64,000 nucleotides of DNA, from assembly GCA_025928545.1 (NCBI GenBank), contig JAICJH010000010.1, positions 1-64,000 on the forward strand, written 5' to 3'. A program made the translations under genes and the position numbers. The notes beneath the pieces were generated by a model that did no database searches, had not been told where the DNA came from, and was given only the letters and a program-made list of their open reading frames with translations. Shown here one piece after another: positions 10,366 through 19,422 of this stretch (the stretch's first letter is position 1; each line of letters starts with the position of its first letter). This DNA is from Bryobacteraceae bacterium (GTDB lineage Bacteria > Acidobacteriota > Terriglobia > Bryobacterales > Bryobacteraceae).

Positions 10366-10380
10366 ACTAACTATTTAGTA
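10365..10380. promoter_or_regulatory. Putative BlaI operator (perfect inverted repeat overlapping the blaI start)
   Basis: TACTAA-CTAT-TTAGTA: 6-bp perfect arms with 4-bp spacer; left arm begins on the last base of the reverse start codon. Confidence 0.6.
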
Positions 10381-10413
10381 CTATCATGAGCGCGTTTGCA
10401 AGTAAAATCTTTT

Positions 10414-11565
10414 ATGACCATGTCCCGAAAGTCACTTCCCCACTTCCTGGTGGCCGGTCTGGCGCTATGGATTTGCGGTTGCGCTCACCAGCCTGTCACT
10501 TTTCGGCTGCTGCCTCCCGCCCCCGGGCCGGGCGCCCTCCCCACCCTGATTCCTCCTCAGGCGAAAGACGTTACGCTCGCCCGGGCCACCGTACCGATCG
10601 GCCGGATTCCCCGAAAAATCCTCTGCGAAGCCTCCCCGCATGGTCTTGCCGTCGAGCGCAAAGGTCCTACGGGAGCCCGGATCGTCGTGACGAGGGACAC
10701 CATTGCCGAAACCACCGCCGCCGAACTATTCTCCTGGACTCTGGCGCTCGAAAAAGCGGGCTGTCTGGCTCCTAATATGGCTTTCCAGACCGCGGAAAAC
10801 ATCGTGGACGCGCTGCCACTGACTCTGGCAAAGCGAGCCCAACTGCTCCAGGGGCGCGGCGACCTCAAACCGGTGAACTCCCTTCGCGTGGTTTCACCCG
10901 TCCTGAAGCCCGGCGAATCGGGCCCTCTCGCCGATGTTCAGTCGGTATCGCAGGGTGCCAATCCAGGCAGTCTGGACGTGTCCGTGAAAACCAATCCCGC
11001 GGTCATCGGCTATGAGATCGACTGGTACGACTTCTTCCCCCAGGATGGCGGCCCCGGTTACCGGATCTCCCCGCGCGACGCGGAAATCCATGTAAATGGG
11101 AATGTGGCGCATGCCGCGGCGCCCACCACGGACCGTTTCTATTTTGGCCCCGCCGCACGTTGGTACGAGCTCTACATGATGACTAAAGTCTCCGAAAACG
11201 ACTTTGATTTCGTCGTGTTCTCTGCCCGGACGTCCGACGAACTCAATAACTCAGTCGCGGCGTTCCAGAAGGATGCCGCGGCTTTCCTCAAAACCGCCGA
11301 TCCTGCAACCTACACGGTACTTCCGCACGGCAGCGGGATCAACGCCTATATCCGGGTGAAAGTGAATGGCGTCTGGCTGGATTTGCCGAAGGGCAATACG
11401 GTCAGGCAGGCCGTTTCACAGGCCGGCAATGCCCCCAGCCCCTTGCTCCCGCGCCTGAAAATACGCAAACTGCACGACGGGAAACTTTATCCGGTGGAAT
11501 TCGATCGCGCGACCGATCAGGTCCTGTCGCTGCCGCTTGAGGGCGGAGAAGAGATCGATTGGTAA
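10414..11565 (+). CDS. Hypothetical lipoprotein
   Basis: Long ORF with high GC3; N-terminus MTMSRKSLPHFLVAGLALWICGCAHQ has a lipobox-like IC-G-C; divergent from blaI. Confidence 0.6.
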   Translation: MTMSRKSLPHFLVAGLALWICGCAHQPVTFRLLPPAPGPGALPTLIPPQAKDVTLARATVPIGRIPRKILCEASPHGLAVERKGPTGARIVVTRDTIAETTAAELFSWTLALEKAGCLAPNMAFQTAENIVDALPLTLAKRAQLLQGRGDLKPVNSLRVVSPVLKPGESGPLADVQSVSQGANPGSLDVSVKTNPAVIGYEIDWYDFFPQDGGPGYRISPRDAEIHVNGNVAHAAAPTTDRFYFGPAARWYELYMMTKVSENDFDFVVFSARTSDELNNSVAAFQKDAAAFLKTADPATYTVLPHGSGINAYIRVKVNGVWLDLPKGNTVRQAVSQAGNAPSPLLPRLKIRKLHDGKLYPVEFDRATDQVLSLPLEGGEEIDW

Positions 11566-11594
11566 AGTTGGGTCCGCTGAATTCGGGTGAGCAG

Positions 11595-12725
11595 TTACTT
11601 CAATTGCTTAAGGAACTGTACCGCGGCTGACCGCTGCCCCGGATCGCCGCTCTCCGCAGCTGAAGCAAGTTCACGCCTCGCATCATCCAGCGCGCCGGCA
11701 TTGGCATAGAGTACTCCCAATTCCAAAGGTGAATTATGCAAAGTCGTGCGTGCTTCGGACAGTCGCCGGGCGGCGGTTTCATCCAGCACTGCGAAGCGTG
11801 CCTCCGGCTGAGTCGGCGAAGGCGCTCTGTCTACGTGCTTGCCTTTCACCGCGCGCACTTCCCAGCGGTAAACAGCACCGCGCGCCAACGGTACTTCCGG
11901 ACGCCATGCCGGAGCTGTCAAAGCCGAAGCGCTGGCCACGGCCCGAAACTGATCGTCGTAGATCGCAACATCGTAAGTGGCCCCTTCCACCGGCGTCCAG
12001 CGAAGAACCGGAGCATCTTCCACCACGGCCGTGGCAAGCGGTGAAATCACATGGAAAGCAGGCGTCTTGGCTGCATCCACCGAACGGAGCTGAATCGGGC
12101 CTGCCGTCATTTCGGAAATGGACGACGGAATTCGCAGGTGGCCGGAGTCGATGGCCGTCTTTACCTCACTCTGATAGGCGGAAGGAAGATTGGCCGCAAT
12201 CTGCGGAATTGCTTCGGGTACCGGAATTCGTGCAGCCTCGTTGCTCGATTGATGCCTGTGAATCGCGAGCCAGGCGGTAGCTCCCAGGGCCGTAATCGCC
12301 AGACCCGCCGCCATGGGTCGCAGCCAGACTCTGCCCGGCCGAATCGCAACGGGGGCGCTTGCTCCCGACCTGACCACAGGAACAGCCGGAGCGCGATTTT
12401 CATCGGCAAACCGTCGCAGATCGTCGGCATCGGCGTGGCATACCCCACATTGATCCAGATGCTGCATGAGATCGGCGGAAAGTGGCTTATGGGCTGCGAA
12501 ATCATCGAGTTGCGCCTCTGTCAGATGGTCCGAAGCAAGCTCTCTGTGAAGCGCGTCGATCGCGGTCGCCGTCCGGTCGTTGCCAGATACATCCGGACTT
12601 CCGAACACCAGCGACCGGCATTCCGCACATTCGGCCAGATGGTCGTCCAGGCGCAGAATTTCTTCCGCGTCTGAAACGCCCGACCGCCAGTCGGTCACTT
12701 CTTTAGATGTAAGGTGCTCTTTCAT
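11595..12725 (-). CDS. Zinc-finger (zf-HC2) anti-sigma-like membrane protein
   Basis: LDDHLAECAECRSLVF and LMQHLDQCGVCHADADDLRRF (two HxxxCxxC motifs), TM segment AAGLAITALGATAWLAI. Confidence 0.7.
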   Translation of the reverse strand: MKEHLTSKEVTDWRSGVSDAEEILRLDDHLAECAECRSLVFGSPDVSGNDRTATAIDALHRELASDHLTEAQLDDFAAHKPLSADLMQHLDQCGVCHADADDLRRFADENRAPAVPVVRSGASAPVAIRPGRVWLRPMAAGLAITALGATAWLAIHRHQSSNEAARIPVPEAIPQIAANLPSAYQSEVKTAIDSGHLRIPSSISEMTAGPIQLRSVDAAKTPAFHVISPLATAVVEDAPVLRWTPVEGATYDVAIYDDQFRAVASASALTAPAWRPEVPLARGAVYRWEVRAVKGKHVDRAPSPTQPEARFAVLDETAARRLSEARTTLHNSPLELGVLYANAGALDDARRELASAAESGDPGQRSAAVQFLKQLK

Positions 12726-12773
12726 CTATTTCAGGTGAGGGGTGAAATCCATCCAATATTACCGCTTGATGTA

Positions 12774-13781
12774 TTACCTTCGAACTCCCACCCGGCGAGT
12801 CAGCCGATCCCGGGCCGATTTTCTCAAATTTACGACCTGCTGACGGGTTAACGCCAGCATCCCGGCTATTTGCAGATCATCGATCGGTAACTGCCGCCAA
12901 ATCCCGGCGAGCGCCTCCGGTGCCATCTCAAGCACCCCTGCTATCTGACGAATCGTCGCAATTCCTGCCCCCGGAATCAGCCGCAGCGCCGAATCGCCGA
13001 TATGGTCGCGCAGGTTCAGCAGCAGCGCCACCCGTTGATTTCGGGGCAGCTCCGCGATCTCGCTCCATAAATGGCCGAGCCAGGCCCGCCGATCCATCTG
13101 GTCGGCAAGGTTAGACGACGGCACCGCGGATGCAGCCTCGAACTCCTCCTCGCGGGCGAACCCACCCAGCGCCGCGCCGATATATCCGGTGAGGTGATCC
13201 AGAAGTACCGGCGCGCCCAGGCCCGACAAAATGAGCTCCGTTAACCTCGCCAGCGGCATGCCTGACGCTCCAGGCGGAACGGCCAGGGAGGCCAATTGCT
13301 CCTCCCCGGCCACAGCGATCTGCGACCGTCCTTCCTCGTGCCATGCGCAAAGCGACGCCACCCGCCGGCCCAGTTCGTCCTCCGTCAGCGTAAACACCGG
13401 ATTTATTTTCAGCAAATACCGAATGCGATTGCGCAGCCGATACCGCTCGGGATTCGCGCGGCGCAGGATGAAACCCGCTGCCCGCCGCGCGGCCGAAGCC
13501 ACGTACGCCCGAAAATTACGGATGGAAGATTCGCCCCCGGCGCCCGCCTCTGTCTGCCCCTCGCGCATTCGCCGCAAATGCGATGTCAGATCGAGCAGAA
13601 CCTCCTGCGCGGCATCGCTGGTTTCCGCCTGGTGCGCTCCGCGTAAGTTCGCAGCTACAACCATACGCGCATGCGGCGCCGCAATGTCGACAATCAAAAT
13701 ATGGAGAAGCCGCCCGGCCGCCGATTCATCGGGTTCGGCCAGGTAGGACGCAAGTATCTCGTCGGCATTCGGAGATTCCAT
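12774..13781 (-). CDS. Divergent RNA polymerase sigma factor-like protein
   Basis: SDAAQEVLLDLTSHLRRMR region-2-like; SEIAELPRNQRVALLLNLRDHIGDSALRL and DLQIAGMLALTRQQVVNLRKSARDRL region-4-like; upstream of the anti-sigma gene. Confidence 0.6.
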   Translation of the reverse strand: MESPNADEILASYLAEPDESAAGRLLHILIVDIAAPHARMVVAANLRGAHQAETSDAAQEVLLDLTSHLRRMREGQTEAGAGGESSIRNFRAYVASAARRAAGFILRRANPERYRLRNRIRYLLKINPVFTLTEDELGRRVASLCAWHEEGRSQIAVAGEEQLASLAVPPGASGMPLARLTELILSGLGAPVLLDHLTGYIGAALGGFAREEEFEAASAVPSSNLADQMDRRAWLGHLWSEIAELPRNQRVALLLNLRDHIGDSALRLIPGAGIATIRQIAGVLEMAPEALAGIWRQLPIDDLQIAGMLALTRQQVVNLRKSARDRLTRRVGVRR

Positions 13782-13857
13782 GAATGGCGGATGCGGCGCT
13801 CAGGCGGGCCCGCGCAGCAATGCCAATTCTAGCGAATCGGGCAGTTTGAATTTGTTT

Positions 13858-15081
13858 TTAATACTTCGCCAGGTCCGCCACCAGCGCGGCCAGACCTTGC
13901 TTGGCGTAGATATCCAGCAGCCGCTGTTCCTCAGTGGATGGAGACATCGTGCGCAGCAGCGGAGACGAATCCAGATCCTTGCGGGAAGGCACCCATACCT
14001 TGCCATCCGCAAACTGCACCTGGCTCACAAAACCCGTCATGCTCTGGATTCCGATCGGCCGGCCCGAGTGCGAAAACTTCAGCGTCGAGTCGGGTTCAAG
14101 ACGTCCCCGTTGATTGGGCAGAATCACAGAGCCCTGTGGCCCGCCCGAGGTATTCAGCGCCGCAACACCCGAACCTGGCACGGATCCCGCCAGATATTCG
14201 TTGCCTTCGGTATCTCTGACAACCCAGCCGATCTCCACGTATTGCACCGGCTTCTTCGACATGTTCTGCACTTCGATCCAGGGCGCGCGAACTTCATTAG
14301 CCGAGATCATGGCCTGACCCTGTACCGGAAGCACCGGTGAATCCGGCATTCGCAGAAACGCAAAGTGCGCCTGATCCGCCGTCGCGCCGCTCTCGGAACT
14401 GACCGCCGATCCTACAGCCCGACCGCCGTGCGACAGTGCCACGTCCAGTTGCGGACGGTCGCCCGCTTTCGCCATGCTGCTCAGCACTTCTTTGCGTAAG
14501 CCGTCTTCGCCCTTTGCCTGCAGAACCTGCTTGTAATAAGTGCGATCCCGCTGCGCCTCCACTTCCCACAGCGTCAGATCCCGCTGCGAAGATTTCAGCC
14601 GGTTCGGACCGTAGAAGCTCAGATCGTCGAAAACTACTCCATCCAACTGCACATGCACCAGCGGACCACTGGCCTGCTGAACCGGCTTCACCAGCCGGAT
14701 CTCGATCGGTACCGTGAAATTCTGTCCGGCCGGAACGTCGATACACGGCCGCGCCACGGCGCCTTTACCGCCCGGCGTAAATTCCTGCGCGGTAATCAGC
14801 AGCGAAACGCCACGCACGCTGCGGGCGCCTGAATTACGCAGCGTCAGAGACATGTGGAGATCGAGCATCAGCATGCCGCCACGCGGAGTTACCCGCGATT
14901 GGCCTGTGCTCGCCGAAATCAGCGTCACTGGAGAATCCGCCGGCAGATCGATTTTCACCGAACTGGAGGCATCGCTCCCGGCGCTCAGCGACGTCTGCTG
15001 CGCAAGCAGCGTGGGCGCGGCCAATGTGATTGCCACCAGGCCAGTCAACAACGCAGTCGTTCTGGCGCTGTTATTCCACAT
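13858..15081 (-). CDS. Hypothetical exported protein
   Basis: Signal peptide ARTTALLTGLVAITLAAPTLLA; overlaps the end of the anti-sigma gene by about 11 bp. Confidence 0.65.
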   Translation of the reverse strand: MWNNSARTTALLTGLVAITLAAPTLLAQQTSLSAGSDASSSVKIDLPADSPVTLISASTGQSRVTPRGGMLMLDLHMSLTLRNSGARSVRGVSLLITAQEFTPGGKGAVARPCIDVPAGQNFTVPIEIRLVKPVQQASGPLVHVQLDGVVFDDLSFYGPNRLKSSQRDLTLWEVEAQRDRTYYKQVLQAKGEDGLRKEVLSSMAKAGDRPQLDVALSHGGRAVGSAVSSESGATADQAHFAFLRMPDSPVLPVQGQAMISANEVRAPWIEVQNMSKKPVQYVEIGWVVRDTEGNEYLAGSVPGSGVAALNTSGGPQGSVILPNQRGRLEPDSTLKFSHSGRPIGIQSMTGFVSQVQFADGKVWVPSRKDLDSSPLLRTMSPSTEEQRLLDIYAKQGLAALVADLAKY

Positions 15082-15670
15082 AAACGCTCGTCACCGTCAC
15101 TGTCCCCGTATTGCCATCCACGTAACTTGCCCGAATCGCACCCTGCGAAGTGACTGTCTGGTTGCCAGCCGAATCGCCGCCATTCAGCAGAGTCATACTG
15201 CCGCGGTCGGTTCGCACTTCAACGCCCGCGCCGCTCGATTCCACCACGGCTGCATGTACCACCGCCGGCAAATCTCCATGCGGAAGCAGCCCCCGCAGGA
15301 ACAACCCCGCACCGGCCAGCAGCACCACGCCGGCCATGCCGACTGCCAAACGTCGCGAGGCTAAACCCAGCGAAAAATTCCTGGGCCGCGACTGCTCCGG
15401 AGCCGAACCGATACACTCTCCCGCCGCCAGACCCAGCCGAATATTCGCGCGCATCTCGCCCGCCATCCGGTTCCAGCCCGCTTCATTGGCCAATGCGTCC
15501 GGTAGCGGCACCTCTTGCAACGCGGTGCGCACCTCGCCGTAAGATGCAACCGTATCCCGGCAATCGCCGCATCGCGAAACATGCCGCTTCAACTGCAGCT
15601 CGCGCAGCCAGCCGGAATCTCCGCTGGCGAACATCGCGAGGTCGGCTTCAGATGGATGCCGGTCCCTCAT
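15071..15670 (-). CDS. Zinc-finger anti-sigma factor
   Basis: MRDRHPSEADLAMFASGDSGWLRELQLKRHVSRCGDCRDTVASYGEVRTAL (HxxxCxxC), TM GMAGVVLLAGAGLFLRGLL; overlaps the sigma gene end. Confidence 0.75.
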   Translation of the reverse strand: MRDRHPSEADLAMFASGDSGWLRELQLKRHVSRCGDCRDTVASYGEVRTALQEVPLPDALANEAGWNRMAGEMRANIRLGLAAGECIGSAPEQSRPRNFSLGLASRRLAVGMAGVVLLAGAGLFLRGLLPHGDLPAVVHAAVVESSGAGVEVRTDRGSMTLLNGGDSAGNQTVTSQGAIRASYVDGNTGTVTVTSVYVE

Positions 15671-16269
15671 CGCTGTCCTCCCCGGCTGTCGGCATACTTC
15701 CGAATCTTGATCCGCGCATTGGCGATGTGAGAGCGTACCGTTGCACGCGAACAACCCAATCGCCGCGCTACTTCTTCGGCAGGCAGATCTTCCACATCCC
15801 GCAGCACCAGCGCAGCCCGTTCCCGTGGCGTAAGCCGTTCCAGACCCGCAGCCAGCCAGTCGCGCTGCTCGCCCCGCAACAGCGAATCCTCAGCCGATTC
15901 CAGATGCCTCTCCGGCGCTTCCCCAAGTTCCACGAAAGCCACACGCCTGCCGCGCCTCAGAAAATCGAGCGCAGTGTTGGTGGCGATTCGGGATAGCCAG
16001 TGTGCCGCTTTTTGTTCATCCTTCAGCTGGTCTTGTCGCTGCAGCGCCTTAATGAAAGCTTCCTGGGTCAGGTCCTGAGCGTCGTGAACGCTGCCGACCA
16101 TTCGGTAAATCTGGAGGAAAACGCGGCGCAGGTGTTCGGTAACGAAAGCCTCGCGGAGACCGCTGGCGGCGTCGGCGCGGGCCAGAGTTTCCGGGCCCGG
16201 GTCTTCCGGTGATCGATAGTGGTCCGTCATTACCGCCGCTCGCGTCAACGCAGGAACTCCCTTAAACAA
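15667..16269 (-). CDS. ECF RNA polymerase sigma factor (RpoE-like)
   Basis: VGSVHDAQDLTQEAFIKALQRQDQLKDEQKAAHWLSRIATNTALDFLRRGRR ... LTPRERAALVLRDVEDLPAEEVARRLGCSRATVRSHIANARIKIRKY. True start may be MTDHYRS, slightly downstream. Confidence 0.92.
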   Translation of the reverse strand: MFKGVPALTRAAVMTDHYRSPEDPGPETLARADAASGLREAFVTEHLRRVFLQIYRMVGSVHDAQDLTQEAFIKALQRQDQLKDEQKAAHWLSRIATNTALDFLRRGRRVAFVELGEAPERHLESAEDSLLRGEQRDWLAAGLERLTPRERAALVLRDVEDLPAEEVARRLGCSRATVRSHIANARIKIRKYADSRGGQR

Positions 16270-16363
16270 AGATGACGCTCGCTTTGCTCAAACGTGCAAG
16301 CCAAACGTCTCAGGGATTTCGCGCTCCGCCTCTCCAGTATAAGGCGAACTGATTCGAGAGCAC

Positions 16364-16924
16364 TTACCTGTAAGCGCCGCGCAGGAAGGCGTCAACTACC
16401 TGATCCGCGAACTGCGCCGGCACCTGCCCGACCGCGAATCTTCGGTGCATAATGGGGCCCACCAGCAGGTCCATCGCAAAGCCCGGGTCGATTCCCGCCG
16501 GAATTTCCCCCCGCTCCGCCCCCTCCGCCAGAATTCGGGCAATCTGTGCCCGCCGCGGTCCAAACGAATGCTCCTGTAGTGCGTGAGCGAAATTCGGATT
16601 AGCGATGGCGTACCCAATGATCTTCGGCCAGATCTTCATCAGTCGATCCGGCTTATCCGCCTGCGACAGATATCCCAGAAAATCGATCAGGTCGCGCCGC
16701 GCATCTCCCGAGCGAAACTCCGGCGGCGCTGCCCGAAGCCCGCCGATCACATCGATGCACAGCGCTTCTTTATCTTTCCAGTGCTTGTAAACCGTCGCCT
16801 TGCTGACCCCCGACAGCTGCGCAATGGCATCCATACTGGTGCCCTCAATGCCGCGTTCTTCAATCAATTGCATCGCGGCCTCAAGCACCTTCTCGTGTGC
16901 CGCCGCACTCGGGGTTCGCGCCAC
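16364..16924 (-). CDS. TetR family transcriptional regulator
   Basis: EKVLEAAMQLIEERGIEGTSMDAIAQLSGVSKATVYKHWKDKEALCIDVI. Confidence 0.93.
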   Translation of the reverse strand: MARTPSAAAHEKVLEAAMQLIEERGIEGTSMDAIAQLSGVSKATVYKHWKDKEALCIDVIGGLRAAPPEFRSGDARRDLIDFLGYLSQADKPDRLMKIWPKIIGYAIANPNFAHALQEHSFGPRRAQIARILAEGAERGEIPAGIDPGFAMDLLVGPIMHRRFAVGQVPAQFADQVVDAFLRGAYR

Positions 16925-16931
16925 TTTTCCG

Positions 16932-17693
16932 TCAGGCCTCGATCCGTGAGAACTGCCGGGCGCCGATGGCCAAAAACGCCAGCGTCAACACGCTCAGCAC
17001 CGTAACATCCACCAGCCCGCCGAAATGTGAAACTCCAATCAGCGCCCCGCGGACACCGTCCACCCCGTACGAAAGCGGATCGATGGACGCGAAGAACTTC
17101 ATCACGGTCGGGATGTTCGTCAGCGGGAACAAAGCGCCCGAGAGGAAGTAGATCGGCATCACCAGAAAATTCATCACCATCTGGAAGCCCTGCATGTCCG
17201 TCAGTGTGCATGCAATCGCCGTTCCCAGCGCCGTGAACAGCACTGAAATCAAAATCATGTAACCGAACGCGATCGGGATGCCGGAAATGCTCGTGGGCCG
17301 GAACCCCGCCAGCATGCACACCGCGACCACGATCAGTCCCTGAAAAATCGCCGTCGTCGCGCCCCCCAGTGTGCGTCCGATCATCAAGAGCAGCCGCGGT
17401 TGCGGCGCCACCAGCATTTCCTTCAGGAAGCCGAACTGCCGATCGAACATCAGCTCGATCCCGGAGAAAATCGACGTGAACAGAATCGTCATCCCGATCA
17501 TCCCCGGCGCCAGAAACTGAATATAGTTCCCCTGCCCGGCTTTGGCGAAAATTGCCCCGAAGCCGAATCCGAAGCTAAGCAGATAAAGCAGCGGCTGGCC
17601 AAGCGAAGCGATGATGCGCGGCTTCGAACGCAGATAGCGCTTCACCTGCCGCAACCACAGCACGTAAATTGTCATCATCGTTTTTTCCTCCAC
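16932..17693 (-). CDS. ABC-2 type transporter permease (DrrB-like)
   Basis: SKPRIIASLGQPLLYLLSFGFGFGAIF...FLAPGMIGMTILFTSIFSGIELMFDRQFGFLKEMLVAPQPR. Confidence 0.92.
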   Translation of the reverse strand: MEEKTMMTIYVLWLRQVKRYLRSKPRIIASLGQPLLYLLSFGFGFGAIFAKAGQGNYIQFLAPGMIGMTILFTSIFSGIELMFDRQFGFLKEMLVAPQPRLLLMIGRTLGGATTAIFQGLIVVAVCMLAGFRPTSISGIPIAFGYMILISVLFTALGTAIACTLTDMQGFQMVMNFLVMPIYFLSGALFPLTNIPTVMKFFASIDPLSYGVDGVRGALIGVSHFGGLVDVTVLSVLTLAFLAIGARQFSRIEA

Positions 17694-18466
17694 ATTTGCG
17701 CCATATTCTTGAGGCTTTGATTTGCATCCGCGCTTTCTTCCCGAATGCTGTTGCCCGTCAGGGCGAGAAATGCGGCTTCCAGCGTTTCCGAATTCGTCTG
17801 CTGTTTCAGTTCCGCCGGAGTGCCCTGCGCCACGATCGTCCCGTGGTCGATGATGGCCACGCGATGAGCCACACGGTCCGCCTCGTCCATGTAGTGCGTC
17901 GTCAGGAATACCGTGACCCGTTCTTCTTCGTTGAGCTTCTTGACCTGCGCCCAGAGTTGATTGCGCGTCTGCGGGTCCAGACCGAGCGTCGGCTCATCCA
18001 GAAAGATGATTTTCGGAACATGGAGCAAACTGCGGGCGATTTCGAGCCGCCGCCGCATGCCGCCGGAAAATTGCTTCACCGGATCGTTCCGCCTGTCCCA
18101 AAGTTCGAAAAGTTTCAGCAGGCTTTCACTGCGCTCCACGCTGACCTTGTGAGGCACCTCGTAAAGCGCGCCGTGCAGTTCCAGATTCTCCAGCGCCGTC
18201 AGTTCATCGTCCAGACTCGGATCCTGAAAAACAATCCCGAAGCGCTTACGGACTTCATTCTGTTTGGTCGCCGGGTCCAGCCCATCGATTTCGATCTTGC
18301 CGCCAGTCGGACGCAACAGCGTCGTCAGCATTTTGATGGTCGTAGTCTTCCCCGCGCCGTTTGGCCCGAGGAACGCGAAGATTTCACCCATCCCGACTTC
18401 GAAACTAACGTCGCGAACGGCCTTGATCTCCCCAAAAGTTTTCGTCAGATTTTCGACGCGGATCAT
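17675..18466 (-). CDS. ABC transporter ATP-binding protein (DrrA-like)
   Basis: Walker A GPNGAGKTTTIKML, signature FSGGMRRRLEIARSLLH, Walker B IIFLDEPTLGLDPQTR. Confidence 0.95.
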   Translation of the reverse strand: MIRVENLTKTFGEIKAVRDVSFEVGMGEIFAFLGPNGAGKTTTIKMLTTLLRPTGGKIEIDGLDPATKQNEVRKRFGIVFQDPSLDDELTALENLELHGALYEVPHKVSVERSESLLKLFELWDRRNDPVKQFSGGMRRRLEIARSLLHVPKIIFLDEPTLGLDPQTRNQLWAQVKKLNEEERVTVFLTTHYMDEADRVAHRVAIIDHGTIVAQGTPAELKQQTNSETLEAAFLALTGNSIREESADANQSLKNMAQMWRKKR

Positions 18467-18472
18467 GAAAGT

Positions 18473-18498
18473 AATACTAAACTGAACCGTTTAGTATT
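18473..18498. promoter_or_regulatory. Perfect inverted-repeat operator, probably for the operon-encoded TetR
   Basis: AATACTAAAC-TGAACC-GTTTAGTATT (10-bp exact arms); overlaps reverse-strand promoter TTGACA (18503-18498), N18, TAGTAT (18479-18474). Confidence 0.75.
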
Positions 18499-18616
18499 GT
18501 CAAGAGGAAAGTCTACCCCCTTCCACTGAAGGAGATACCTCCTGAAAATTGCGGAGAGGAATTGTCTCCGGCCCTAAAGTTCTGATACTCTCCCGATCAG
18601 TTCTTCATCCGGCATC

Positions 18617-19117
18617 TTGCTTCAAGCCTACCGCCCGGACGATCCTCGCCCCGCAGGGTTGGATCGATCCGGCAAATGCCCCGCAGCCGGGCCGTACCCC
18701 TCACATTTCAGTCTTTTCGTTGGAGTTTTAACGCTTCTGGTCACAGCAGCCAGCTTGCCGGGTTCGCCCCTTGACGAGATCCCCACGCCGGAAATGTCCT
18801 TGCTGGACGAACAGCTTCAGGACAAAGTCAGCATCATTTGTCCCGATTCGGAACCCGAATTGGGACTGACCGCCGACCAGGGTGACATTTGGGATGCAGT
18901 CCCGCCTCAACAAATAGACAATTCGTCGGACGTATCCGTATCTCCGGAACTTGTCGAGGCCGGCGTGAAAGACTTCCGAACTCTGGAAAGCACCGCCGTA
19001 CCCTCAACCACGCCGGGAATCTGGTTTGTGGCCTTCACACCGCTGATCGGAGCAATCCTGAGATGGCAAGTCCGCCCACCCCAACGAAATCGACGGCGAA
19101 GACATCGGCGAGTCTGA
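18617..19117 (+). CDS. Hypothetical protein (uncertain)
   Basis: Open frame with a hydrophobic segment SLFVGVLTLLVTAASLPGSPL; no recognised motif; could be spurious. Confidence 0.3.
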   Translation: MLQAYRPDDPRPAGLDRSGKCPAAGPYPSHFSLFVGVLTLLVTAASLPGSPLDEIPTPEMSLLDEQLQDKVSIICPDSEPELGLTADQGDIWDAVPPQQIDNSSDVSVSPELVEAGVKDFRTLESTAVPSTTPGIWFVAFTPLIGAILRWQVRPPQRNRRRRHRRV

Positions 19118-19154
19118 TCGGCGTGAATCGCGGTTCATCGGGCGGCCATTTAGG
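19116..19154 (-). repeat. 10-bp-period intergenic repeat, copy 1 of 4
   Basis: Plus strand GATCGGCGTGAATCGCGGTTCATCGGGCGGCCATTTAGG, 3' of the minus-strand anti-sigma gene. Confidence 0.55.
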
Positions 19155-19173
19155 TTTTTTCTGGCCGCAGCGC

Positions 19174-19422
19174 TTATTCGGGTTTCTTCCCAGCCGCAAT
19201 CTTACGTTCCACCGCGGCCATGAGCCGCGCATGCACATCCTCGGGAATTGTGCAGCTTTCCATCCCCTTATAAACCTGGATGGTCTTCTTCGTCGTATCG
19301 CAGATCACCCAGCAATTCGGGCATTCCGTGATATGACGCTGCAACTTGTCCCGAACCTCGATGCTGGTCTTTTCGTCCAGGTAGTCGGTGAGCTCAGTCA
19401 GGAATTCTTTACAGGTAAGCAA
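19174..19422 (-). CDS. Small zf-HC2 anti-sigma factor
   Basis: MLTCKEFLTELTDYLDEKTSIEVRDKLQRHITECPNCWVICDTTKKTIQVYKG: HxxxCxxC; overlaps the upstream sigma gene. Confidence 0.85.
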   Translation of the reverse strand: MLTCKEFLTELTDYLDEKTSIEVRDKLQRHITECPNCWVICDTTKKTIQVYKGMESCTIPEDVHARLMAAVERKIAAGKKPE

